Shown here piece by piece: positions 24,245 through 34,407 of a stretch of 64,000 bases of DNA (the stretch's first letter is position 1; every line of letters begins with the position of its first letter). Source of the DNA: Cenococcum geophilum 1.58 (Eukaryota > Ascomycota > Dothideomycetes > Gloniales > Gloniaceae); NCBI GenBank assembly GCA_001692895.1, contig KV748193.1:930001-994000 (forward strand). Direction: 5' to 3'. The notes below the pieces were generated by a model. That model was not told where the DNA came from, did no database searches, and saw nothing but the letters and a program-made list of their open reading frames with translations. Both the position numbers and the translations under genes were made by a program.

Positions 24245-27200
24245 ATATTACTAAAAGCAGCCACTATAACGCTATTAATGGCGGCAACTACTTTAAGGTT
24301 AGGAGGTGATACTAGTATAGTAGATACTAATTTATAGTAACCTGTAACAGTTGGATAATTATAAGAGATAGTTAACTAGTTAATAATAAATAATGCGGCG
24401 CTAGAAGAAAGGGTTAATAAAATAGGAGTAGTAAAGATTAAGTTACTATTAATTAAGAGGTACTTAGGAGAAAGATTAAAGCTTAAAGGATTCCTTATAT
24501 AAATGCACTTTAAGGTTATATAAGAAGGGGTAAAGCTACTAATACCTATAGATCGAATAGCCTACGCAGGACTATTCCTATTAGAAAGGGCACTTAAGTA
24601 GTTTAAGTCTTACCTTACGGAAATATAAGCAAATAGAATAACGACTACTAATTAAGAGGTGTGATTTAGGTCCTTAAGCTAGGAGGGATTTATAGAGCAA
24701 CTTATATAAATATTTAGAGACCCGGAGGCAGTAACTACGGCAGAAAAAAAACTCTAAGATATTACGCAATAAACCTTAGCAATTAAGTATATAACGTAAT
24801 TCTAGACGCTAGTAATATAAGTTAAGTGGAATAATAAGGCGCTTATAGCATAGTATAAGTAAGGACTTAAGGCTAAAGTCTAGGATATAATTATCCTAAT
24901 AGAAGATGCGGACACCCTATAGGAATTAATAGATTAAGCAATTAAGATTAATAATTGGATCTACTAAAGGGAATAGGCTAAAAGAGGTTAGGATAGAGTT
25001 TTATAGTTATATAAGGCGTAAAGCACGTAACGACTAAAGCTAAATTAGAAACTATAGTATGGCGTAGAGCTAATAAACCTAAGTAGTACTAAAGAAGCCT
25101 ATAAGAGATAGAGTAAGAAACTATAGAAACCTAGAGGTTAAGGATTTAGTAATTATAGGACTAAGAAGTAGAGGCTAAACTAGGGATATTAGTAGTAGAA
25201 GATGTTTAGGCGGACTCTATAGCAAAGTTAGTGGTTTAAAAATGGAGCTTATATAAATTATAGGAAATAGGGTTATTTTGTAAGGGATTATAAAGATAGT
25301 TAGAATTACTATGTAATAAAGGGAACTAGACTAATAGTAGAAGACATATACATATAGAAAGATAATAGTGTACTATAAGGAATAAAGGAATGTTTAATTA
25401 GAAGTTTCGCGTTCTGTTATAATAACGCATGCCAAATTTATAAAGATGCTAAGTATAGCATAAGCTATTAGCTATAGGAGCTAAAATCTTTAAAGTATAG
25501 GGGAACTAATAAACTATTATGTAGATTGGATATTAAAGACGACAAGTTTAATATAGGCAAAATATTTGCAGATAATAAGGTAATAAAGGTAGTTTACTAA
25601 AAACGTATAAACCTTAAAGAAGTTATATTAAAAGTAGAGACTAAGACCGCTATAGAGCAAGGTTTAGTAACGGGAGTTATAACACCGTTAAATACGGCAT
25701 CTATCGCTTTATAAGATGAAAGAAAGAGTATTTTATAGAGATTAAGTAAGCAGACAACTGCTAGTATTAATTTATTACTTAATAAAGGTAAAAGGCCAAA
25801 GGCTTAAAATTCTTAAGATGAAATAAGAGACGACTAAGACTTTTAAGATGAGATAAGGTATACCTAAGGACCCATAACGGATAGAAACCGATGGAGTAGG
25901 GTAATAGCTTAGTTTAAAGATATACAAATGAGCTCGGGATAGAGTTTTCTATAGGTATAAGACTCTTAAGATAAGATAAGTAAGATTTAAGACTCTTAAG
26001 ATAAGATAAGAACACCTAAGCCTAGTTAGACTAAGGTAGAAGTAAAGCTTAAAATAGAAGCAAGCTTAGGATTAAGAATCCTATAGAATTAAGAATTTAA
26101 GATATAAATAAGGACTATTAACGAGATTAAAAAGTAAGAAGACTTTAAGGATCTACTCGTAAGACGCGAAAAGAAAGAAACCATAGAGGAATTTAAAGGA
26201 AGAATTACCTTATAGCAAAATTAGAAACTAGATAAGAGATCTAGCATACTAGGTCGTATAAGGGATAAAGCACCTATACAAAGAATTACTAATAGGCCTA
26301 GAATAGGTATACTAAGAGCTAAGTAGCTTACTAAACTGGAATAAGAAGAGAATCTAGGGATTCTAATTGGGTTTAAGGAACGACATATAAAGGGCTATTA
26401 CGATATAGTAATAAGGAAATACTTTCTTACGGACAAGCCGTATATACTCTAGCAGCTGTACTAAAAGTGGTATAGGTAGAGGCATAATAATAAGTGGGAA
26501 GATTTCTATATATAGTTAGATAAAAAAGTTATCTAAAACCACCTAATTATAGAAAAGGCTATAAAACATATTAAAGGAGCCTTAATTATAACGTTAAAAG
26601 ATTTAAAGGAGCAATTAGAGGACTAGAGAAGTAAAAGGTAAATCTTAATACCTATAAACAAAGCCGTAATACTTAGATTAATATAAGAAAGGTTTAAACT
26701 TAAAGATAAAGATAAGCTAAGAGTTAACCTAAGACACTAAGTATATTATATATTAGTATAGATTATATATATAGATAATACGTATAATATATATAGAGTA
26801 CCTAAAGATAAAAACTAGAAGTACCTAGTAAGGATATATTAGGCACTAGATAAGGCAAAGTATCGAAACGCTAAGTATATATATAGTTAGTACCTAGTAG
26901 AAGTGCAAAGCTAAGGGGACTTAATACTTTAGCTAGGAAGATTCCTTATAAAAGAATACCTAGACAGATAATAGTAGTAGAAATACCTAGAAAATATGTA
27001 TTTATAGTATATTAAAGATAAAAAGCGAACTAAGTATTAGCTAAAGGTGGACTAAGTATAAATAGGATTAAATAGCTAATAGTTAGGAAAAGTAGAGGCC
27101 TATAGGACTAGAGGGAACCAGTAGTAAAGCCTTAAACCCTTAGGGGAATTTAAGGACAATACCTAAACCTATAAATTAAGTAGCAAGATTAGCAGTTTAA

Positions 27201-29495
27201 AGCATTAATAGGTGGTAGAGTAATAAGGAACTACATCTTACTAGCAGTAGTTGAAAAAAATAGGGTTACTATACAGGAAAAAGAAGCACCTTTACCTATT
27301 AGTAACAATTTTAGGAGATTTAATAGCCTACGGAGGAGGCATTATTAATCTTAAAATAGGACCTATTTAGTTAACTATTAAAGGGAGATAAATTAAGATG
27401 TCTTTTAATATATTACTATTAGGAAATAATAAGGCAGTATTAGGAATACCTTAGTTACAAAAATATAATCTAAAGATTAATTAGATTACAGGTTAAGTTA
27501 ATATTAGAGATATTTAACGCTATAAGATGTAATAATAAGCTAAGTTAGTATAGTACTAAGTAGGAGCAACCTATAAAGAAACGGAAAGGGGACTAAGTTA
27601 TATACTAAAGAGATACTATAAGTANGGNAAGAANNTATNGTNACNANAAAGTAANAAGCTGTTANANTATATAGTATAGNACTATAANATAGAATTNGAA
27701 CNAGNAATAAGTCTAAGGTTCTTTCTAATCTATAAGCTTACTAAAGAAGAAGGTAGAGTACTAAAAGAGTTTATTTAAGGAACCCTATAAAAGGGATATA
27801 TTAGACCATTATAGTTATTAACGAGTTATCCAGTACTATTTATATTAAAGAAGAATAGTAAACTAAGACTATATATTAACTATAGGCAGTTAAACAGCAT
27901 TACTAAAAAGGATAGATATCCTTTACCCTTAATTAGCAAAATCTAAAATAGGATAGGCAATTTATAAATCTTTATAAAGATAGATCTAAGATAGGTATAC
28001 TATTAGATTAGAATTAAGGAAGGCAATAAATAGAAGGCAGCCTTTAGATTAAAGGAAGGACTATATAAACTATTAGTTATATAATTTAGGCTTATAAACG
28101 CGTTAGTAACGTTTTAGAAGCGTATTAATAATATATTAGAGGAATACTTAGATGAATTTATTATAGTATACCTTAATAATAATAATATTTACTTAATAAC
28201 TAAGAAAGAATACGGGGAATACGTTAAATAGGTTTTAAAGAAACTATAAGAAAAACAGATGCTAGTAGCAATTAAGAAATACAAGTTATTTACTAGGAAG
28301 ACCAATTTTGTTAGATTTATTATTAAACTAAGCTAACTTAGTATAGATCTAAAGAAGATTGAGGTTATAGTAAATTAGTAAGAACTAGAGAATATTATAT
28401 AGTTAAGATTGTATTTAGGGTTTTATAATTATTATAGAAGGTTTATAGTATAATAGTTAAAGAATATTAAACTATTTACGCGATTAATAAAGAAAGAAAA
28501 ACTATAGGTATAGGGAAAGGAATAGCAAGAATTATTTAAAAAGGTTAAAGAGTTATTTACCTAAGAGCTAGTTCTTAAGATCTATTAACTAGAACTAAAA
28601 ATAGTTATAAAAATAAATATATTAGACTTTATACTAGGGGCGTACTTTATATAAAAATATTAAGATAGATAGCACCTAGTAGTATACTATAGTTGGAAGA
28701 TAATACTACTAGAGTTAAACTATAATATCTATAATAAGGAGTTATTAGGGGTAGTTATAGTACTAAAGAAATAGAGAGTATTCTTACAAGGCATAAAGAA
28801 ACTATTTATAGTTAAAATAGATTATAAAAACCTAATAGAATTCTTAATAATAAAGGAACTTAACTAAAGATTGGTTAGATAGGTAGAGATGCTTATAGAA
28901 TACTATTTTAAGATTTAGTATACTAAAGGTACAGATAATACACAAGTAGATGCTCTAAGTAAAAAGGCTAAACTATAAAATAATAAAAAGCCATTAGGGG
29001 CTTTACTGCAAAAAGATATAGACGGATTAATTAGGTATAATTATCTAAAAATTATAGCAACTTAAGAGGAACTAGAAAAAGTTTATAAGTTATTAAAAAG
29101 CTTTTAGGTATAAAGAATCCTAGAAATATAGCTAGAAGATCTATAGATAGATATATATAAAAATTAAAAAGTAAAGTATATCCTAAAGAATATAGTAAAA
29201 CACTTTATAGAAGATTTCTATAAGGAAATAATTTAAGGGCATAATAGAGCCATAGGCTTAGTATTAAGACTCTAAGAGAAGTATATTATTAATGGAATCT
29301 AGGGCTTAGCGCGAAAAATTATAAAGAAATATTTAGATTATTAAAGGAATAAATTAATAAGGTATAAGCCGTATAGAGGGCTATAACCTATTAAAATACT
29401 AGAAAGACCGTGGGAGGTTATATTATAGGACTTTATTATAAAGTTACTAAAGTTAAGAGACCCTATTACCGGATAAGATTATAATATAATTTTAG
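24245..29495 (+). pseudogene. Gypsy A1 gag-pol relic, part 1
   Basis: The gag start is ATA (24245-24247) where A2 keeps ATG. Gag runs to about 25300 with a zinc knuckle near 25240-25290. An Asp/Ser-rich tandem stretch follows near 25700-26040 and an aspartic protease near 27150-27500. Reverse transcriptase spans about 27760-28440, with [10 protein letters not shown] near 27868 and a YLNN catalytic site near 28170. RNase H is near 28560-28980, the integrase zinc-binding region near 29220-29390 and the start of the integrase core follows. The frame is interrupted at 29495 by element B. Dozens of TAA/TAG codons replace Gln and Trp. Ambiguous bases cluster at 27625-27706. Confidence 0.87.
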
Positions 29496-29712
29496 TGTCG
29501 GTATTACCCAGGGGGGTACTGCAATTGCAATATAAGGTAACTAGTTCTTAGTTTATTCATGTCTTTTCTTATCTACTTAAGGAGAGAGAAAGGGGTAGTA
29601 AAGGTCGGGCTATCTATCGGGCCATAAGTAGTTAAGTAACCTACACTACGCCATACGGCCCCTACCGCATACGCTCCACGTCAGATATTTATAACCTCTA
29701 TTTATACAAACA
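29496..29712 (-). repeat. 3' LTR of element B
   Basis: 217 bp, differing from the right copy by transitions. Outer end TGTCGGTA, inner end ACAAACA. Confidence 0.88.
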
Positions 29713-29794
29713 CTGGCGACATTTATAAAAAGGAAAGAAGGTAAGAAAGTATAAAGGAGAAGTATATAGGTCAATGGGTGCTTAGGGTAGTAAT

Positions 29795-29895
29795 CGCGGA
29801 TGTTTTAGGTATTGCGAATATTATAGATATTGCAGACGTTGCGGATATCGTTACGGATATTACGGATATCGTAAACATTGCGGATATTGCGGTAG
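29795..29895. repeat. 9-bp tandem repeat in B
   Basis: About ten copies of a 9-base unit like 'attgcggat' or 'attacggat' lie between the gag end and the 3' LTR. On the minus strand the unit reads as repeated Arg-Asn-Ile residues. It probably arose by slippage in the element's 3' region. Confidence 0.65.
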
Positions 29896-29944
29896 AAATA
29901 GGTAGGCGCGTACAAGGTATTACCAAGGTGTCCGTAGGGGAAAA

Positions 29945-31363
29945 CAGGTAAAAGGGCTAAGTCCTATCCATTATTGTTAAAATAACAGTTAAGGAAGTCA
30001 ATATTAACGGTAAGATTAGGAGGGTTATTATTATAGAGGTAGATGGCGCTCTTACCCTTATCGTTACTACTCCTATTACCATTATTACCGCGTCTTACTA
30101 TACTGGGTTTAGTACTACTAGGTTCTACGCTACCAGTAAGGCTATAGGCAAAGGCGTTATTGTTTATAGATATAACCATATTCTTAGCGGCTTTAATTAG
30201 TATTAGTCCGTTCGAAGTCATAAAGTACTTAATACCATAGTCGTCGTAGAAGAAGTTACTACTAGAAGTTAATGTATTAAGTGCTATAGCCGTTATATCC
30301 TTATTAAAATCGTCGTTAATATCGTTATCTATAAGGTACTGGTAGACACATCTCTTAAATCCTTCTCTTGCTTCGTTGTTAACTAACAGTCTCCTTTTTT
30401 ACACATGAAACACGTCCTAGCATTATTGCCGTAACGATTATTTAATAAACTTAGTTGGGATATCGGTCGGTAGTAGCGATGGTTAGTAAAGAACACATCT
30501 ATAAGCTGTTATATAGGCTATAAGAACATATTAGTAGGTTGTCCTATAGTACTATTAATCTTTTTATAAATAACAATTAATAATTATAGGCTATTTATAA
30601 GGCTAGTAAGTATAGTAGGTAGGTTTAAGCAAGCTGCCTAGTAAGCAGCGACGTCTTAACAAGCGACGATAAGCTTATTATATAGGAAATCGTTATTACA
30701 GAGGTTAGCATTAAGACCATACTATAAATAACGGAGGTCGTTAAGCAGTAGCTATAGGCAGTCCTCTGTAGACTTGCTCTTACTCTTTATTATTACTATC
30801 TTAAGAGTTATAGCGTTCCACTTTATTAAAACTCCACGCTTATATTCTGGTCCTTTAAAGTAGTTACGTATAGCGTTACAGATACTATTAAAGGTGGTAT
30901 AGGTTACCTTGTTCTTATAGTAGAAGTTAAGAGTAATACTATATAGCATTATCGGAAAGCCTTTAATCTTTACCTCTTGTGGTATACTAACTCTGTTATA
31001 AAGGTCGTTAAAAATCGTAAGCTTACAGTTAAAGTTATTATCCTCTCCGCTATATTTACTTTCCTCCGTGTATATCTTTGCCAGGGTTGCTAAGTCTCTA
31101 CCGTAGTTAATAGTGGCTGTGACTTTTATAGAAGGAGCTGCGGCGTTTATAGGGGAAGCTATAACGTTCGTAGAGAGAGCCGTGGCGTTTATAGGGGGAG
31201 CTGTGACGTTTATTAGGGGAGCCGTGACGTTTGTGGGTAAGGGGGGCTCGGCCATAGGGAGGTCATTTAAGATAGCTAGGGTTAGGGTAGGTGATGTTAA
31301 GGGGGTTAATAACGTATGAATTAAAGGGTCCTTTATTATTAATATATAGCTTAATTTCTTCAT
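29945..31363 (-). pseudogene. Gag of element B
   Basis: The N-terminal part is still open for 203 codons (31363-30752). A Thr/Ala/Pro-rich repeat is followed by a capsid-like domain with KYSGEDNNF, VSIPQEVKIKGFP and YFKGPEYKRGVL. This matches the gag of a widespread family of ascomycete Copia elements. After some stops the frame reaches a Cys/His zinc-finger remnant near 30370-30410 and a C-terminal part that is open at 29964-30221 (MTSNGLILIKAAKNM onward). The same type of zinc finger occurs in Copia C. No protease, integrase or RT follows. The 203-codon open frame is unusual in this RIP-damaged window. Confidence 0.75.
31119..31245. repeat. Minisatellite inside the B gag
   Basis: About six degenerate copies of a unit like 'gtgacgtttataggggagcc' encode the repeated Pro-Ile-Asn-Val/Ala-Thr-Ala stretch near the gag N-terminus. 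Copy number may vary between elements. Confidence 0.7.
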
Positions 31364-32092
31364 CTAACCATTCCATAGGGTCGTCCTCGTGGGCGATATT
31401 ATATAGTGCTTGTGGTACTAACTTACTCTTTTTATTAAAGACCTATACTCCATTACGTTGGAGTAGTTATTTAAGTTCCTTAATTACGGACCTATAAGCG
31501 TCCTTAAATATCTACACCTTAAAATTATTAAAGTCCTCTTAATATAATTCCTATAAGCTTTTATCCTTAAAGTTACGCTTAGTATACTCATTAATTTTAA
31601 AGTTAATGTAGTTAGTAATATCTTTTACGGTAGTCTCATTAGTTAGGGTAATCCCGTTGCCCTAGTCCAGACGTTAAATTCCTATATCAAACATAATTAA
31701 CTGGCGTAGATTATGGTGTAGGTCGTAGTGTAGGTAGAAATGTAGGTAGGGGTGCTGCTGACGCTGCTAGGTATACTGGCGCTCAGTAAAGAGGTCGTAC
31801 TAGGTATTGATTTGCGTAGTAGACGCAAACCAAACAAAGCCTTAGTAGGAGTCGGTTCTTAAGTTCCCAGGGCCTTAGTAGGAAGGGTTCTCCTTATTAA
31901 GTGGTTAATTTATGTAATAGACGCAAACCAAACGAAGCCTTAGTAGGAGTTGGTTCTTTAAGTTCCCAGGGCCTTAGTAGGAAGGGTTCTCCTTAGTAAA
32001 CGCGACACGATCGACGGGCCTTAGTAGGAGCGATCGCGTGTTGTCTCTCTTCGTAATAACACCGGATTCTAATCTGTGATATTACTAATTAG
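31364..32092 (-). other. Leader of element B with GCCTTAGTAGGA repeats
   Basis: Between gag and the right LTR the 12-mer GCCTTAGTAGGA occurs five times from 31840 to 32030. Four of these sit in two copies of a roughly 100-base unit (about 31817-31905 and 31918-32000). Less RIP-damaged than the surroundings. In the inferred orientation this is the 5' leader. Confidence 0.65.
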
Positions 32093-32309
32093 TGTCGGTA
32101 TCACCTAAGGGGGTACTGCAATTGCAATATAAGGTAACTGGTTCTTGGTTTATTTGTGTCTTTTCTTGTCTACTTAAGGAGAGAGAAAGGGGTAGTAAAG
32201 GTCGGGCTATCTATCGGGCCGTAGGTAGCTAGGTGACCTACGCTACGCCATGCGGCCCCTACCACATACGCTCTACGTCAGATATTTATAACCTCTATTT
32301 ATACAGACA
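32093..32309 (-). repeat. 5' LTR of element B
   Basis: 217 bp, followed by the CTTAG duplication. On the minus strand a TATAAATAG box lies within ten bases of the LTR start. Confidence 0.88.
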
Positions 32310-32998
32310 CTTAGTAATAGTAGATAAGCTTATAAAGTAGGGATACTTTATAGTATGCATAGAAGAAATATTAGTAGAAGACGTCGCTAAAATCTATATT
32401 AAAGAAGTGTTTATAATATATAGAGCACTAAGTAAAATTATATCGGATAGAGATCTAAGATTTATAGTAGTATTTTAAGAGGTATTCTTAGCGGAATAAG
32501 GAGTTAGAGTAGCAACTTCTACCGCATATTATCCGCAGATAGATGGTTAAATAGAGAGATTAAATTAGATACTAGAGCAGTATCTAAAATACTATATTAA
32601 TTACGCATAAAATAATTGGGTATTACTGTTACCAATTATATAGTTTATATACAATATAACACTATAAGAAGGAATAGGTATATTACTATTTAAGGCAAAT
32701 TACGGATATAAGCTAAGAATATTATTATTACTATAATAAGTAAAGAAAATAAGTAGTATAGCTAAAGAAAGAATAAAGATATTAATAAATCTTTATGTAG
32801 ATTTTATAGAATTAATAAAAACAGTATAAAAGAGAATAAAAAAGTACTATAATACTAAAAGATCTAAGGGACTAGATCTTAAGGAGGGAGATAAAGTATA
32901 GCTACTATATAAAAATTTTAAAAGTTAACAACTAAGTAAGAAGTTAGATTACGTTAGACTAGGACCTTTTAAAATTAAATAAAGAATTTTACTGGTTA
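32310..32998 (+). pseudogene. Gypsy A1 integrase core, part 2
   Basis: Resumes the A1 frame after element B. The integrase catalytic core continues with DRDLRFI near 32445, a YYPQIDG motif near 32528 and the Glu-containing helix after it. The conserved NYGYKLR and GLDLKEGDKV segments follow near 32700 and 32870. It stops at the GGTTA target site (32994-32998) where Copia C entered and continues at 47351. Confidence 0.85.
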
Positions 32999-33182
32999 TG
33001 TTAGAAATATAGGTAAGTTGCCGTTACGTAAGGTAAGTTGCCGTTACGTGTTGCCGCGGCATTAGCGTAGTAAGGAGCCCTAAGCTCCTCGCCCTTCCTT
33101 AAGTAAGAGAGAGATAGAATAATAACAATTATTATACTACCTACAACTTGTAAATACGTGATATTACCTTATAAAACTAATA
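32999..33182 (+). repeat. 5' LTR of Copia C
   Basis: 184 bp with a 'gtaagttgccgttacgt' direct repeat near its start (33012-33049). CTAATTAGT, just inside the end, is shared with element B. Confidence 0.92.
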
Positions 33183-33537
33183 CTAATTAGTGGTTAACTT
33201 TACTATTATACTATAGAACAGCTAGGTATTCTACTAAAAAGAGATAAGCTACTATACCAGTGCTATTTATGCTAGAGGAAACTGTTTTTTGAGGTTAGAA
33301 CTGGTTCTAAACCTTAAATAGAACTCTTCCACGAATCTAAAGATCTAAAAGGCCAGAACTGGTCCTAAGCCTTTCCCAGATTATAGATTCTTGCGTCTAT
33401 TACGCAAAATAACACGCTTTATAAGTCCTTATAATTTAAGGCCAGAACTAGTTCTAAGCCCTATAATTGCAGATTCTTATTATAAACGCGTATTAAACGA
33501 TAATCCCTATACCAACAATATATCCCTTCCTCTAAAA
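33183..33537 (+). other. Leader of Copia C with AGAACTGGTCCTAAGCC repeats
   Basis: Three spaced copies of a 17-base motif AGAACTGGTCCTAAGCC, with transitions, occur near 33297, 33353 and 33444. The leader precedes the gag start. Function is unknown; packaging or translation signals are possible. Confidence 0.6.
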
Positions 33538-33936
33538 ACATAGCTACTCTAAATAACTAGAAAGACTCCTTACTATTAGGGGTAGCTAAGCACGCGAAAC
33601 TTATTAATAAAGATTAGGATAAATTCGCCTTTAATATAATAACTTATACCGTAAAATAGGTTAACGGCTTTCTCCTACACTATATTATATTCTACTAAAA
33701 TAGATACTACGCCGACTTATAACTATGGGAGTATTTTAGAGAGGATTTTATAGGATGGACTGCTAATACCTAGGCACTTAGCAACGTTAATATTATTTAG
33801 GATTTTTAAGACTTCCTCTATAGAAATAGGGTATATATTGCTAAAAACGGTAACCCAATTACTAGTAATATTTAGGCCGTTATTATTGGTATAGAAGAAC
33901 TAGTATAAACAGAAGCTAAGATTATATATTAACTAT
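33538..33936 (+). pseudogene. Copia C gag, part 1
   Basis: Begins at ATA (from ATG) near 33538 and reads ATLNN and then a frame rich in Asn, Tyr and Phe typical of Copia gag N-termini. Includes NGFLLHYIIFY near 33670 and GNPITSNI near 33850. The frame is cut at the ACTAT target site of Gypsy A2 (33932-33936) and resumes at 41970. Confidence 0.7.
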
Positions 33937-34363
33937 TATTACGGACGCTTTAAGTACGATGTTACAACTACTTGGAGAAGAGACGGAAGAAGCTAGTTGG
34001 TTGATTTAGGCACGGTCTAGGATGGAGCCGATAGAACCATGTGACGAGGAATGGTAACCGAGGTCATATAATGGTTGGACGCATTGGCTATATTAAACGT
34101 AAGGGACGTCACGTTTAATATAGATAATACGTATATTACGTATAAGAAGGATTTTATAGGAGTACGGTTGTGTATTTAAGGACCCTCAGTCCCTACCTAG
34201 ATAGTTTCTTCCTTGTAGTGATTCTTAGAATATAATTGGAGTTAATTTGTTAGGCAACCACTCCACTAGTTGTTATTACGTTATTGACTTTTATACTTGC
34301 ATTTCCTATACACCTAGCCTAATAATGAGCCTATTGTAGTTCTTGCTATAAGGTTCCGTTACA
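33937..34363 (+). repeat. 5' LTR of Gypsy A2
   Basis: 427 bp, ending TCCGTTACA. It keeps noticeably more G and C than the 3' copy. Bases 34093-34118 form an inverted repeat (TTAAACGT ... ACGTTTAA) around a CRE-like GACGTCAC; this block is missing from A1. Confidence 0.93.
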
Positions 34364-34407
34364 CAATTACTACCTAGTTATGGTATTAATATAAGAAGTC
34401 AAACAAC

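Larger units (their letters stand above)
29496..32309 (-). mobile_element. Gag-only Copia-type LTR element B (non-autonomous)
   Basis: Two 217-bp LTRs (29496-29712 and 32093-32309) begin TGTCGGTA and end A(A/G)ACA. The target duplication CTTAG is at 32310-32314, with TTTAG (one RIP change) at 29491-29495; the uninterrupted A2 copy has CTTAG at the same site. Internal length is only 2.38 kb, holding a gag on the minus strand and no RT or integrase. I infer minus orientation from the gag, from TATAAATAG near the right LTR's outer end on that strand, and from CTAATTAGT just inside the right LTR, shared with Copia C. Confidence 0.85.

Noticed and set aside
31113..31497. Two plus-strand frames of 68 codons
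   Set aside because: Antisense to the B gag and its leader; the first is produced by the gag minisatellite.
32999..33182. Reading the two 184-bp repeats at 32999 and 47167 as solo LTRs
   Set aside because: They share one GGTTA duplication across the pair and enclose Copia coding sequence, so they are the two ends of one element.
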